Notes: generated by a model from the letters alone, not told the origin. A DNA stretch of 64,000 nucleotides from Streptomyces olivochromogenes (GCF_001514115.1 NZ_KQ948453.1:168659-232658), one strand, 5' to 3'. Positions 8,958 to 17,704 are shown, numbered from the stretch's first letter. Made by a program: numbers and translations.

Positions 8958-9748
8958 CCACGGCCGAGCTGCTCGCCCTGGGCGAGCTGAAGGTGCGCGG
9001 ACGGATCCGTGAGGCCTCGAACGCGGTGCTGTACTGCTCCGTTTCGTTCGAGGGCAGGGACGCGTTCTGCGTCTACAAACCGATCGCCGGGGAGCGGCCC
9101 CTGTGGGACTTTCCCGACGGGACCCTCGCCCAGCGTGAGGTGGCCGCGTACGAGGTCTCCGAGGCCACGGGCTGGGGGCTGGTCCCCACCACCGTGCTGC
9201 GCGACGGGCCCTACGGCGAGGGCATGTGCCAGCTGTGGATCGAGGCCCTGCCGGAGGCCGACGGGGACGGGCTGCTGGCCCTGGTGGAGGCCGAGGAGCC
9301 CGCGGCGGGCTGGAAGGCGATCGGCTTCGCGGAGGTCGGCGAGGGAGAGACGGCGCTGCTCGTGCACGCCGACGACGTGCGGCTGCGGCGGCTCGCCGTG
9401 CTCGACGCCGTGATCAACAACGCCGACCGCAAGGGAGGGCATCTGCTGCCCGCCGGTGAGGGGCGGTTGTACGGCATCGACCACGGGGTCACCTTCAACG
9501 CCGAGAACAAGCTGCGCACGCTGCTGTGGGGGTGGGCGGGGGAGTCGCTGACGCCGGAGGCGGTCGAGGTCCTCACCTCCCTGCGGGACGGGCTGGCGCC
9601 GGGCGCGCCGCTCGCCACCCGGTTGGCCGAACTCATCACCATCGCCGAAATCGACGCCACACGCGTGCGTGTCGAGGCGATGCTCGCCTCGGGCAAACAC
9701 CCGGAGCCGAGCGGAGAGTGGCCGGCGATCCCCTGGCCACCCGTGTAA
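8921..9748 (+). CDS. SCO1664-family PI3/PI4-kinase-like protein
   Basis: A 275-residue protein with a lipid-kinase-like catalytic core: a lysine segment (AFCVYKPIAGERPLWDFPDG), an Asp/Asn loop (LDAVINNADRKGGHLL) and a metal-binding segment (YGIDHGVTFN). This is the pattern of the PI3/PI4 kinase fold used by several bacterial protein or small-molecule kinases. The ATG at 8921 has a GGAAGGA ribosome-binding site and overlaps DUF3090. Together with the histidine phosphatase it makes a conserved actinobacterial trio. The real substrate is unknown. The gene is followed by a repeat-filled gap of about 1 kb. Confidence 0.85.
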   Translation: MSAPERIPPRSVTTAELLALGELKVRGRIREASNAVLYCSVSFEGRDAFCVYKPIAGERPLWDFPDGTLAQREVAAYEVSEATGWGLVPTTVLRDGPYGEGMCQLWIEALPEADGDGLLALVEAEEPAAGWKAIGFAEVGEGETALLVHADDVRLRRLAVLDAVINNADRKGGHLLPAGEGRLYGIDHGVTFNAENKLRTLLWGWAGESLTPEAVEVLTSLRDGLAPGAPLATRLAELITIAEIDATRVRVEAMLASGKHPEPSGEWPAIPWPPV

Positions 9749-9860
9749 ACCCCCTCGACCGTCCAGGGCCCGGGCGCGCTCACCTCGCACCGACTACGCC
9801 AACCGGGTCCCACGGAACACGACTCCCCCGGGGACGAGTCCCGCCGCCCCAGCAGCAGAC

Positions 9861-10334
9861 GGGCCCATCCCGGGTCGGTCCCGCCCCCGGGCGGGCCCAC
9901 GTCCGGGCGGGGCCGCTTCCGGGCAGGCCCACTGCCGGACGGGGACGCTTCCGGGCAGGCCCACTCCCGGACGGGCCCACTCCCGGACGGGCCCACTCCC
10001 GAGCGGGCCCGTATCCGACGGGGCCACTCCCGGGCGGCCGGGCACATCCGTGCGGAGCCATATCCGGGCAGGCTCACTCCCGGGCGGTCCCATATCCGGC
10101 GGGGCCGCTCCCGGGCGGCCGGGCACATCCATGCGGAGCCATATCCGGGCAAGATCACTCCCGGGTCGGTCCCGCTCCCGGGCGGGCCCCTATCAGGCGG
10201 GGCCGCTCCCGGGCGGCGGGGCCATATCCGGGCAGGCCCGCTCCCGGACGGGCCTACATCCGGCGGGGCCGCTCCCGGGCGGGCGCGCACATCCGTGTGG
10301 GGCTACATCCGGACGGGTCCACGCCCGGGCGCGC
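9861..10334. repeat. GC-rich degenerate minisatellite
   Basis: About 470 bases made of short imperfect repeats built around cccactcccggacggg. Three copies stand in perfect 16-base register starting at 9960, 9976 and 9992, and many degenerate copies follow. A higher-order unit of 81 bases is also visible: the block cgggcggccgggcacatcc occurs at 10031 and 10112 with the flanking gcggagccatatccgggca conserved. Several frames on both strands are open here only because stops are rare in this composition. A 16-base unit is not a multiple of three, which argues against coding. The elements are partly self-complementary and could form a ladder of hairpins. Confidence 0.85.
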
Positions 10335-10752
10335 AGCCGCCCGTGGCGGTGCCTTGCGCGGCGGTGCTGCCATCCCCCCGGTGCGTAGGTCTGTGAGGCC
10401 AAGCCTCGTGGTGGGCGCCCGGGGCCGGGGCCGGGTGCGGGCGGCGATGGCAGACGGGTGGCGTTCGGTCTGCCGTCCGTGACTTGCGACACTCACCGCC
10501 TCGTGCGTAGCCGGTCCTGGCGGCGTGCGGGCCCGGGGGCGGGGGGCGCGGACCCGGCGGCTCGCGCTCGCGCTCACGGCGCATGTGAGGGGGACGGACC
10601 GCCGTCCTCGGCGGTGCGCGCGTTGGGTTGTGCGGTCGTACGGGCGGCCGCACCCCCGTAGGACCGGATGACGCACACCATCGGGCGTCGCGCAAGAGGG
10701 CCTTCCGAGTCATCAGGGCTGGTCCGGTTCGTATACGGAAGTTCCGTCCGGT
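10335..10752. other. Non-coding spacer upstream of mshC
   Basis: GC-rich sequence with no ORF of convincing length or ribosome-binding site. The last part contains a small palindrome (cggaagttccg, 10736-10746) immediately upstream of the mshC -10 element, a possible operator. Nothing else was recognised. Confidence 0.5.
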
Positions 10753-10767
10753 TAGGCTCATGACATG
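10753..10767 (+). promoter_or_regulatory. -10 element of a probable leaderless mshC promoter
   Basis: TAGGCT at 10753-10758 lies six bases before the ATG at 10765, with no ribosome-binding site in the spacer. A palindrome, cggaagttccg, sits just upstream. Confidence 0.5.
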
Positions 10768-11994
10768 CATGCCTGGCCCGCTTCTGAGGTCCCCGCCCTG
10801 CCTGGTGAGGGCCGCGACCTCCGGATCCACGACACCGCGACCGGCGGCCTCGTCACACTCGACCCCGGTCCCGTCGCCCGTATCTACGTCTGCGGCATCA
10901 CGCCGTACGACGCGACCCACATGGGTCACGCGGCGACCTACAACGCGTTCGACCTCGTTCAGCGCGTGTGGCTCGACACCAAGCGGCAGGTTCACTACGT
11001 CCAGAACGTGACCGACGTCGACGACCCGCTCCTGGAGCGGGCGGAGCGCGACGGCGTCGACTGGGTAGGACTCGCCGAGAAGGAGACCGCCCTCTTCCGT
11101 GAGGACATGACCGCCCTGCGGATGCTGCCGCCGCGGCACTACATAGGCGCCGTCGAGGCGATACCCGGCATCGTGCCGCTCGTCGAGCGGCTGCGGGACG
11201 CGGGCGCGGCGTACGAACTCGAAGGGGACGTCTACTTCTCCGTCGAGTCCGACCCCAACTTCGGCAAGGTGTCCAACCTGGACGCCGCCGCCATGCGCCT
11301 GCTCTCCGCCGAGCGGGGCGGCGACCCGGACCGTCCGGGCAAGAAGAACCCGCTCGATCCGATGCTCTGGATGACAGCGCGGGAGGGGGAGCCCAGCTGG
11401 GACGGGGGCTCGCTCGGCCCCGGCCGGCCCGGCTGGCACATCGAGTGCGTCGCCATCGCCCTCGACCACCTGGGGATGGGTTTCGACGTCCAGGGCGGCG
11501 GCTCCGACCTCGCCTTCCCGCACCACGAGATGGGCGCCTCGCACGCCCAGGTGCTCACCGGCGAGTTCCCGATGGCCAAGGCGTACGTGCACGCCGGCAT
11601 GGTCGCCCTCGACGGCGAGAAGATGTCGAAGTCCAAGGGCAACCTCGTCTTCGTGTCGAAGCTCCGGCGCGACGGCGTCGACCCGGCCGCCATCCGCCTC
11701 GCCCTCCTCGCGCACCACTACCGCGCCGACTGGGAGTGGACGGACACCGTCCTCGCGGACGCGGTCGCCCGTCTGGAGAACTGGCGGGCGGCGGTGTCGC
11801 GTCCCGACGGGCCGTCCGCCGAGGCGCTGGTCGAGGAGATCCGCGAGGCCCTCGCGAGCGACCTGGACGCACCGGCCGCGCTCGCCGCGGTCGACCGCTG
11901 GGCGGCGCTCCAGCGCGAGACGGGCGGTACGGACGAGGGCGCCCCCGGCGTCGTCTCGCGTGCCGTGGACGCCCTCCTGGGCGTGGCCCTGTAG
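10765..11994 (+). CDS. mshC: L-cysteine:1D-myo-inosityl glucosamine ligase (mycothiol biosynthesis)
   Basis: A 409-residue ATP-dependent ligase that joins cysteine to GlcN-Ins in mycothiol synthesis, a paralogue of cysteinyl-tRNA synthetase. The zinc/cysteine site ([14 protein letters not shown], Cys43 with the HIGH-like motif at 51-55), the [18 protein letters not shown] segment and the KMSKS loop (residues 286-290) are all present. The tRNA-binding C-terminal domain of CysS is missing, as expected for MshC. The ATG appears leaderless. It ends at a strong terminator. Mycothiol is the actinobacterial thiol, which fits the Streptomyces assignment. Confidence 0.95.
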   Translation: MHAWPASEVPALPGEGRDLRIHDTATGGLVTLDPGPVARIYVCGITPYDATHMGHAATYNAFDLVQRVWLDTKRQVHYVQNVTDVDDPLLERAERDGVDWVGLAEKETALFREDMTALRMLPPRHYIGAVEAIPGIVPLVERLRDAGAAYELEGDVYFSVESDPNFGKVSNLDAAAMRLLSAERGGDPDRPGKKNPLDPMLWMTAREGEPSWDGGSLGPGRPGWHIECVAIALDHLGMGFDVQGGGSDLAFPHHEMGASHAQVLTGEFPMAKAYVHAGMVALDGEKMSKSKGNLVFVSKLRRDGVDPAAIRLALLAHHYRADWEWTDTVLADAVARLENWRAAVSRPDGPSAEALVEEIREALASDLDAPAALAAVDRWAALQRETGGTDEGAPGVVSRAVDALLGVAL

Positions 11995-12011
11995 TTCCCT
12001 CTCGTACGTGC

Positions 12012-12044
12012 GGGGCGCCGGGCGGTCGTACCGCCCGGCGCCCC
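12012..12044 (+). terminator. Terminator after mshC
   Basis: A perfect 14-base-pair stem (12012-12025 with 12031-12044) and a 5-base loop, followed by ttctctctc. It also lies downstream of the leftward Gln-rich gene and may serve both. Confidence 0.9.
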
Positions 12045-12081
12045 TTCTCTCTCAGTCTCTCTCAGACCCTCTCTCAGAGCG

Positions 12082-12666
12082 TCACTTGTTCACGATGACG
12101 GCTTGTACGGTGCTGCTGTTGGCGTCGTAGACGCCGATGACCTGCTGCCCGTAGGCGAAGGCCTGCTGGACCTCGTCGTGGGTGACCTGGTTGGGGTTCA
12201 CCAGGGGGCGCCAGGCGTTGTCGATGAACAGGTAGAGGATCGACGGCTGGCCCGGGAGCGGGGTGACCACGTCCCAGAAGTGCTGGGCGATCCCGCTCGT
12301 CAGGACCTGCGCCTGTTGCTGCTGCTGCCCGCCGAGCTGCTGGAGCAGCTGCTGGAACGGCTGCTGCTGCCCCATCTGCTGGAGCTGCTGCTGCAGGTGC
12401 TGCGGAATCTGCTGCTGCGGGATCTGCGCTTGCGGGTTCTGGTGCTGCGGGTTCTGGTGCTGAGGGTTCTGGAGTTGCGGGTTCTGGAGTTGCGGGTTCT
12501 GCAGCAGGCCGAACGGCTGCTGCAACTGCTGTCCGAACGCCATGGGCTGCTGCTGTCCGAACTGCTGGGGCGGCGCCGTGCTCGGTCCCTGCTGCCCCTG
12601 CTGGATGCCTTGCTGGATGCCCTGCTGGTGTCCTTGCTGCTGACTCATCTGCGGGGTGGTGCTCAT
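12082..12666 (-). CDS. Gln-rich protein with a C-terminal module shared with the adjacent protease
   Basis: A 194-residue protein. Residues 1 to about 115 are low-complexity and extremely Gln-rich, including a five-residue repeat (QNPQL/QNPQH) encoded by 15-base DNA repeats. The last 70 residues or so are a normal globular sequence: SGIAQHFWDVVTPLPGQ, then LYLFIDNAWRPLVNP, then QQAFAYGQQVIGVYDA. This module aligns end to end with the C-terminus of the upstream subtilase (SGQAERYWDELLPYP; LRLFVAGDWRNLENPSPE; HSAFAGG), with about a third of positions identical by eye. No signal peptide or membrane segment is seen. It starts 60 bases after the protease stop, with a ggaagg ribosome-binding site, so the two are probably one operon. 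The function is unknown; it could be a partner, substrate or scaffold of the protease. Confidence 0.75.
   Translation of the reverse strand: MSTTPQMSQQQGHQQGIQQGIQQGQQGPSTAPPQQFGQQQPMAFGQQLQQPFGLLQNPQLQNPQLQNPQHQNPQHQNPQAQIPQQQIPQHLQQQLQQMGQQQPFQQLLQQLGGQQQQQAQVLTSGIAQHFWDVVTPLPGQPSILYLFIDNAWRPLVNPNQVTHDEVQQAFAYGQQVIGVYDANSSTVQAVIVNK
12421..12500 (-). repeat. 15-base coding repeats in the Gln-rich gene
   Basis: About five tandem copies of a 15-base unit (forms such as gttctggtgctgcgg and gttctggagttgcgg) encode the QNPQL/QNPQH repeats. The copies differ at one to four positions. Confidence 0.75.
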
Positions 12667-12726
12667 ACGGGTGCCACCTTCCGTGAATCATCGAATCGTT
12701 GACTTGCGGCTACGCCCTCGGACACG

Positions 12727-14484
12727 TCAGCCCGTGACCACCAGGCCGACGATCTCGTCGTCCGAGAACCAGACACGTACGTCGGGCCGTCCGCCCGCGA
12801 AGGCGGAGTGCACCGCCTGACGGATCTCGGGTGAGGGGTTTTCGAGGTTGCGCCAGTCACCGGCCACGAACAGCCGGAGCCTGGGCGGGAGTTCGCGCGG
12901 GTACGGCAGCAGCTCGTCCCAGTACCGTTCGGCCTGGCCCGAGCCGACCGCCTCCGGCAGCAGACGGGTGACCGCCGCCTTGATGTCCGGCCGGTTGCCG
13001 ATCCGCTGGGAGCCGGGCCGGCCCGGCGCGTCCTGCTGCGGGGAGCCGGTGGCCCGCAGCACCGCGCGGGCACGCTCCGGGGACATCGGTTCCTGGGCCG
13101 CCGCCTTGAGCATGCCCTGCAGCGCGGCCAGGGCGCCGACCACCACCGGGGAGGCGGAGGAGGTCCCGGAGAACGTGTCCGTGTACCAGCCGATCTCCTC
13201 GGCACCGCCCTGCAGGTCGCCGGGCCGGTCCCAGAAGCCGCCGGTGGTCGTGACCTCGCGCCCCCAGCCCTGCGCGTCCACCCGCGCCCCGTAGTTGGAG
13301 AAGGCGAGGCGGGAGCGGTCCGGGCCGTGGTCGCGGCCGTGTGTGCCGGGCGGCGGTGCGCCCGCGCCGACCAGCACCGCGCCCGAGGACGGGTTGGCGG
13401 GGTTGAAGGGGTTGCGCCACCACGCGGGGAACTCGGCGGGGCGCCGCTCGTACACCGCGTCGTCGAGCGACTCGGCGCCGTTGCCCGCGGCCGCCACGAC
13501 GAGCACTCCCTTGGCGGTCGCGTACCGGATGGCCGCGAAGTTGTCCGGCCACCACTCGATCGCGATGTAACCCTGCTGGTCGTCGCGCTCCTCGAAGTCG
13601 AACCGCGGCCCCGGGGCGTGCAGTTCGACCAGGATGATGTCACCGGGGCCCAGCCGGTCGGCCGCGGCGTGGATCGCGGCCGCCGTGCCCATGCCCTGGA
13701 AGGACGCGGCCGCCGTCACCGCGTCCGGCGCGATGCCGGTGATCCCGCGTTCGTCGCGGTCGCCGCCGATCACCCCGATGACGGCGGTGCCGTGGTTGCG
13801 CCAGGCGAGGTCCGTCAGCGGGGTGCCGACGACCACGCCCGCGAGCTTCGCGGTCAGGTCCTCGTGGCCCAGCTGCCACGCCCCCTCCACATCGATCACC
13901 GTCACGCCCTGGCCCGTACCGCCCGGCCGTTGCCAGGCCCAGTGGGCGTCGATGCCCTCGGGCGCCGGCCGCAGATAGCCCTGGCGGCTGGTGAAGTCCG
14001 GGGTGATGGGCGCCCCTTCCTTCGTCCGCCGGCCGTCGTCCGCGCTCGCCGAGCCGTTCGTGCTCCGCCCGACCGACCCCACCGAGGCGGGGACGGCGCC
14101 GGGCTTCACGTACGCCGTGTCGATCCCCGGCAGCGCGGCGATCCGTGAACGCAGCTCCTGGGCGCGGCTCTCGACGCCGCGCACCCGGTAGAAGAGCGCG
14201 AGGTCGCTTCCGCCCCCGCCGTCCGCCACCTGGGACTGCCGCAGTCGTTCCTCGCTGCCGAACAGCGGCTCCAGGGCGAGCTGTTCGTCACTGAGGAACA
14301 TGTTGAGGGCCGACACGTCCGAGCCCGCCGCCGAGCGGACGCCCTCGGCCCCGGCACGCAGCCGGGCCTCGGGGCGTGCGACGACGATCAGCTCCTGCTC
14401 GGCTCCCCGGTAGGTGAACCCCGCTCCGTCGGGTCCCGGCCCGGCCGTTCCCGGGCCCTGCGTCGGCTGTACCTGGTCGGTCAT
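12727..14484 (-). CDS. Cytoplasmic S8 (subtilisin-like) serine peptidase with a C-terminal adaptor-like module
   Basis: A 585-residue peptidase. The S8 catalytic triad is readable: Asp198 (VTVIDVEGAW), His231 (WRNHGTAVIGVIGG) and Ser442 (FSGTSSASPVVVG). An N-terminal domain of about 190 residues precedes it and is unlike an I9 propeptide. No signal peptide is present, so the enzyme should stay in the cytoplasm, unlike most Streptomyces subtilases. The last 70 residues or so are homologous to the end of the neighbouring Gln-rich protein. The start was put at the ATG giving MTDQVQPTQG, which has GAGGAG upstream. It is divergent from the Tat-secreted protein gene. From memory, mshC and parJ are adjacent in S. 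coelicolor, so this pair looks like an accessory insertion. Confidence 0.85.
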   Translation of the reverse strand: MTDQVQPTQGPGTAGPGPDGAGFTYRGAEQELIVVARPEARLRAGAEGVRSAAGSDVSALNMFLSDEQLALEPLFGSEERLRQSQVADGGGGSDLALFYRVRGVESRAQELRSRIAALPGIDTAYVKPGAVPASVGSVGRSTNGSASADDGRRTKEGAPITPDFTSRQGYLRPAPEGIDAHWAWQRPGGTGQGVTVIDVEGAWQLGHEDLTAKLAGVVVGTPLTDLAWRNHGTAVIGVIGGDRDERGITGIAPDAVTAAASFQGMGTAAAIHAAADRLGPGDIILVELHAPGPRFDFEERDDQQGYIAIEWWPDNFAAIRYATAKGVLVVAAAGNGAESLDDAVYERRPAEFPAWWRNPFNPANPSSGAVLVGAGAPPPGTHGRDHGPDRSRLAFSNYGARVDAQGWGREVTTTGGFWDRPGDLQGGAEEIGWYTDTFSGTSSASPVVVGALAALQGMLKAAAQEPMSPERARAVLRATGSPQQDAPGRPGSQRIGNRPDIKAAVTRLLPEAVGSGQAERYWDELLPYPRELPPRLRLFVAGDWRNLENPSPEIRQAVHSAFAGGRPDVRVWFSDDEIVGLVVTG

Positions 14485-14769
14485 CGCGTACCGCTCCTCT
14501 CGGTTCGGTTCTGCGGGTGCTGCCGTGTCCCTCCCCCGGGCCGCGCCTTCGGGGCACAACCTGGCACGCCCACGGCGACTCGTCCACCCCGGCGTAGCCA
14601 ACTCGGTTTGAAAACAAGTTGAATTGGGAAACCTGTGCAATCCGTCCTGAAACAGATGTCACGCAGCAAACCGGCCAAAGGCTGCGGAGTCGGGGGTCAT
14701 GTGGTGGGGTGGCAGGGACAGTTGATCGCTGGACCGGTCAACTCCCGGTCCTGCCCGGAAGGACGCACC

Positions 14770-15744
14770 GTGACATCCACGCACCGTTCGTTCCCAGACC
14801 GTCTCAGCCGCCGACGACTGCTCACCGTCGGCGCCGCGGCCGCCGGCGCCGCGCTCGCCGGGTCCTCGGCCGACCAGGCCTGGGCAGCGGGGAAGTCGTT
14901 ACCCACCGTCATCCATCTGCCGAACGGCATCCGTCCGGAGGGCATCACCATCGGGGGCGGCCCGTACGCCTACCTCGGATCCATCGCCGACGGTTCGGTC
15001 TACCGCGCCGATCTGCGCACCGGACAGGGCCGGACCATCGCGCCGGGGCCGGGCACGGCGGCGGCCGGGCTCAAACTCGACGGCAGGGGACGGCTGTTCA
15101 TCGCCACGGTCGGCACGGGCGCCCGTGTGGTGGACGCCCGTACCGGCGCCGAACTCGCGTCGTACGTCCTCACCACGGAGTCCGAGACCTTCGTCAACGA
15201 CGTGGTCCTGACCCCCCGCGCGGTCTGGTTCACGGACTCCTACCAACCCACGCTGTACGCGCTGCCGCTCGGCCCGGGCGGCGCGCTGCCGGACGCGGCC
15301 GACGTCCTGCGGCTCCCCCTGAGCGGCGACTGGAGCCAGGTGCCCGGCGCCACGATCAACGCCAACGGGATCACGCGGACCCCGGACGGTGGGGCCCTGC
15401 TCGTCGTGCAGACCGGGGCCGGCGGACTGCACCGGGTCGACCCGAGGACCGGAGTCACCCGGCTCGTCGACCTCGGCGACGCGGCACCGCTCGTCAACGG
15501 TGACGGGCTGCTGCTCACCGGCCGGACGCTGTACGCGGTGCAGAACATGCAGAACGCGATCGACGTCTTCCGGCTCTCGCCCGACGGGCGCAGCGGAGTC
15601 TTCCAGCGCCGCCTCACCGACCCGGACCTCGACGTGCCGACCACCGTGGCCGCGTACGGGGACCGCCTGTACCTGCCCAACGCCCGGTTCACGACCACGC
15701 CGACGCCGGACACCCCGTACGACGTGATCGCCGTCGAACGCTGA
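14770..15744 (+). CDS. Tat-exported SMP-30/gluconolactonase-like beta-propeller protein
   Basis: A 324-residue secreted protein. The N-terminus carries a twin-arginine signal (SRRRLLTVGAAAAGAALAG), with cleavage expected after the Ala-rich stretch near AWA. The mature part is a six-bladed-propeller-like sequence (GITIGGGPYAYLGSIADGSV, LKLDGRGRLFIATVG, ANGITRTPDGGALLVVQTG). The GTG start has a strong ggaagga ribosome-binding site; the upstream in-frame ATG would bury the Tat signal. The gene is divergent from the protease gene and may share its regulatory region. Its ligand or enzymatic activity cannot be inferred. Confidence 0.8.
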   Translation: MTSTHRSFPDRLSRRRLLTVGAAAAGAALAGSSADQAWAAGKSLPTVIHLPNGIRPEGITIGGGPYAYLGSIADGSVYRADLRTGQGRTIAPGPGTAAAGLKLDGRGRLFIATVGTGARVVDARTGAELASYVLTTESETFVNDVVLTPRAVWFTDSYQPTLYALPLGPGGALPDAADVLRLPLSGDWSQVPGATINANGITRTPDGGALLVVQTGAGGLHRVDPRTGVTRLVDLGDAAPLVNGDGLLLTGRTLYAVQNMQNAIDVFRLSPDGRSGVFQRRLTDPDLDVPTTVAAYGDRLYLPNARFTTTPTPDTPYDVIAVER

Positions 15745-15775
15745 CGCGAGGAGACCGCGGGGTGCTGAACGCGGA

Positions 15776-15804
15776 GGGGCGGTGCGCCAGGTGCGCACCG
15801 CCCC
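15776..15804. terminator. Bidirectional terminator hairpin
   Basis: A perfect 12-base-pair stem, 15776-15787 with 15793-15804, and a 5-base loop, between the convergent propeller-protein and parJ genes. Confidence 0.85.
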
Positions 15805-15865
15805 TTCCGTCATCCCGGCTTCCGCCCGCCCGGCCCGATGCGTCCGCGCGGTCCGCCCGGCCCGC

Positions 15866-16861
15866 TCAGTCTTCCGAGGAGTCCTCGTCCTCGGTGCCGG
15901 TCTCCGGCCGCGGGGACTTCGGAGGCTTCGGACGACCGCCGGGGTTGTCCCGCAGATACGAGGAGCTGTCGCTGCCGTCGGCCGTGGCGTGTCCGCCGGG
16001 GGCCGGGCCCGCCGGACCGCCGCCGTCCCGCCGCCTCAGATAGCGCTCGAACTCACGTGCGATCGCCTCGCCCGACGCCTCCGGCAGCTCCGCGGTGTCC
16101 CGGGCCTCCTCCAGCGTCTGCACGTACTCGGCGACCTCGCTGTCCTCGGCGGCCAGCTGGTCCACCCCCAGCTGCCAGGCACGCGCGTCCTCGGGCAGCT
16201 CGCCCAGCGGGATCCGCAGGTCGATCAGGTCCTCCAGGCGGTTGAGGAGGGCCAGCGTCGCCTTCGGGTTCGGCGGCTGCGACACATAGTGCGGTACTGC
16301 CGCCCACAGCGACACCGCCGGTACGCCCGCGTGCGTGCACGCCTCCTGAAGGATGCCGACGATGCCCGTGGGGCCCTCGTACTTGGTCTCCTCCAGATCC
16401 ATCGTGCGGGCCAGGTCCGGATCAGAGGTGACCCCGCTCACCGGCACCGGACGTGTGTGCGGGGTGTCACCGAGCAGTGCGCCCAGGATCACCACCAGCT
16501 CCACACCCAGCTCGTGCGCGAAGCCGAGCAGCTCGTTGCAGAACGAGCGCCACCGCATCGACGGCTCGATCCCCCGGACCAGCACGAGGTCGCGTGGCTT
16601 CTCGCCGCCGACCCGGACCACCGACAGGCGCGTGGTCGGCCAGGTGATCTTGCGGACCCCGCCGTCCAGCCACACCGTGGGGCGGTTCACCTGGAAGTCG
16701 TAGTAGTCCTCGGCGTCCAGTGCCGCGAAGACCTCGCCCTTCCACTCCTTGTCGAGATGCGCGACCGCGGTGGAGGCGGCGTCGCCGGCATCGTTCCAGC
16801 CCTCGAACGCGGCCACCATGACCGGGTCGATCAGCTCGGGAACCCCCTCGAGCTCGATCAC
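15866..16861 (-). CDS. parJ: PAC2-family protein, ParJ
   Basis: A 331-residue protein of the PAC2 (proteasome assembly chaperone-like) family. The fold signatures are LIDPVMVAAFEGWNDAGDAA near the N-terminus and the central LVLVRGIEPSMRWRSFCNELL and ALLGDTPHTRPVPVSG segments. The C-terminal 60 residues or so are charged and disordered. Established knowledge: the S. coelicolor orthologue (SCO1662, ParJ) binds ParA and modulates its polymerisation during sporulation. Its place next to mshC agrees with that assignment. The start is a GTG with an AAGGAGG ribosome-binding site. Despite the family name, no link to the proteasome genes 36 kb away is implied. Confidence 0.88.
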   Translation of the reverse strand: MIELEGVPELIDPVMVAAFEGWNDAGDAASTAVAHLDKEWKGEVFAALDAEDYYDFQVNRPTVWLDGGVRKITWPTTRLSVVRVGGEKPRDLVLVRGIEPSMRWRSFCNELLGFAHELGVELVVILGALLGDTPHTRPVPVSGVTSDPDLARTMDLEETKYEGPTGIVGILQEACTHAGVPAVSLWAAVPHYVSQPPNPKATLALLNRLEDLIDLRIPLGELPEDARAWQLGVDQLAAEDSEVAEYVQTLEEARDTAELPEASGEAIAREFERYLRRRDGGGPAGPAPGGHATADGSDSSSYLRDNPGGRPKPPKSPRPETGTEDEDSSED

Positions 16862-16914
16862 CCAGCGCCTCCTTCCGACGTGCCCCTTACGTACGCCCCA
16901 ACCTTACGGCGTGC

Positions 16915-16939
16915 CAAGGGGGCCTCCGCAGCCCCCTTG
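16915..16939 (-). terminator. Hairpin downstream of the FadR-type regulator gene
   Basis: caagggggc (16915-16923) pairs perfectly with gcccccttg (16931-16939) around a 7-base loop. It lies between the regulator stop and the parJ promoter. Confidence 0.6.
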
Positions 16940-17032
16940 CACGGGGGAGTGAACGGATCACTGCCCCACCGAGGGGCCGGAAACACGCGTGATCGCCACC
17001 ATGAACCACCCCCCGAGTCATCCGAGCTGTCC

Positions 17033-17704
17033 CTACAGGGTGCTGCGCAGCCACTGCTCCACGCTCGCGATGTGCACCGTCGCCCACGAGCGGGCCGCCT
17101 CCGCGTCGCGGTCCCGCAGGGCGGACAGGATCGCCCGGTGCTCGTGCAGGGTGCGGCTGACCGCGTCCTCCTGGGTGAGGCCGCGCCAGATCCGGGCCCG
17201 GGTGGTGGGCCCCGAGAGGCCGTCCAGCAGCGAACACAGGACCGAGTTACCGGAGCTCTGCACGATGCCCCGGTGGAACTCCAGGTCGCAGGCGACGAGT
17301 TCCTCCACCGAGGGGGCGGCGCCCAGCGCGTCCAGCTGGGAGGTCAGGGCGTGCAGTTGCTGCTCGCTGATCCGCGATGCGGCCATCGCCGTCGCGGCGG
17401 GCTCCAGGATGCGGCGTACGGCGAGGAACTCGAGCACCGTGTCGTCCCGGTGGAAGTCGACGACGAAGCTGAGCGCCTCCAGGAGGAGCTGGGGGTCCAG
17501 GCTGGTGACGTACGTGCCGTCGCCCTGCCGTACGTCCAGGATGCGGATCAGCGAGAGCGCGCGCACCGCCTCCCGCAGGGAGTTCCGGGACAGACCGAGG
17601 TCGGCGGCGAGCTCGCTCTCCTTGGGAAGCCGGTCGCCGGGGCGCAGCGTGCCGGAGACGATCATGCCCTTGATCTTCTCGATCGCCTCATCGGTGACTG
17701 CCAT
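17033..17704 (-). CDS. FadR-subfamily GntR transcriptional regulator
   Basis: A 223-residue repressor-like protein. The N-terminal winged helix is typical (GTLRPGDRLPKESELAADLG, SRNSLREAVRAL, GDGTYVT), followed by an all-helical FCD effector domain with a probable metal/ligand histidine pattern (DLEFHRGIVQSSGN, HEHRAILSAL). The start was chosen at the ATG with a GGGAGG ribosome-binding site. It is the last gene of the leftward nucleoside-salvage cluster, 100 bases after the deaminase, so it probably controls the island. The effector is unknown; a nucleoside or methylthioribose derivative is a reasonable guess. Confidence 0.85.
   Translation of the reverse strand: MAVTDEAIEKIKGMIVSGTLRPGDRLPKESELAADLGLSRNSLREAVRALSLIRILDVRQGDGTYVTSLDPQLLLEALSFVVDFHRDDTVLEFLAVRRILEPAATAMAASRISEQQLHALTSQLDALGAAPSVEELVACDLEFHRGIVQSSGNSVLCSLLDGLSGPTTRARIWRGLTQEDAVSRTLHEHRAILSALRDRDAEAARSWATVHIASVEQWLRSTL

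Noticed and set aside
9526..10482. Long open frames on both strands across the GC-rich repeat region, reading collagen-like Gly/Pro/Arg proteins.
   Set aside because: The perfect repeat unit is 16 bases, so the reading frame shifts in each copy. Several frames are open at once on both strands and none has a ribosome-binding site.
15866..16861. The PAC2 protein as an assembly chaperone of the nearby 20S proteasome.
   Set aside because: The bacterial orthologue is known as ParJ, acting on ParA, and the proteasome genes are 36 kb away with no operon link.
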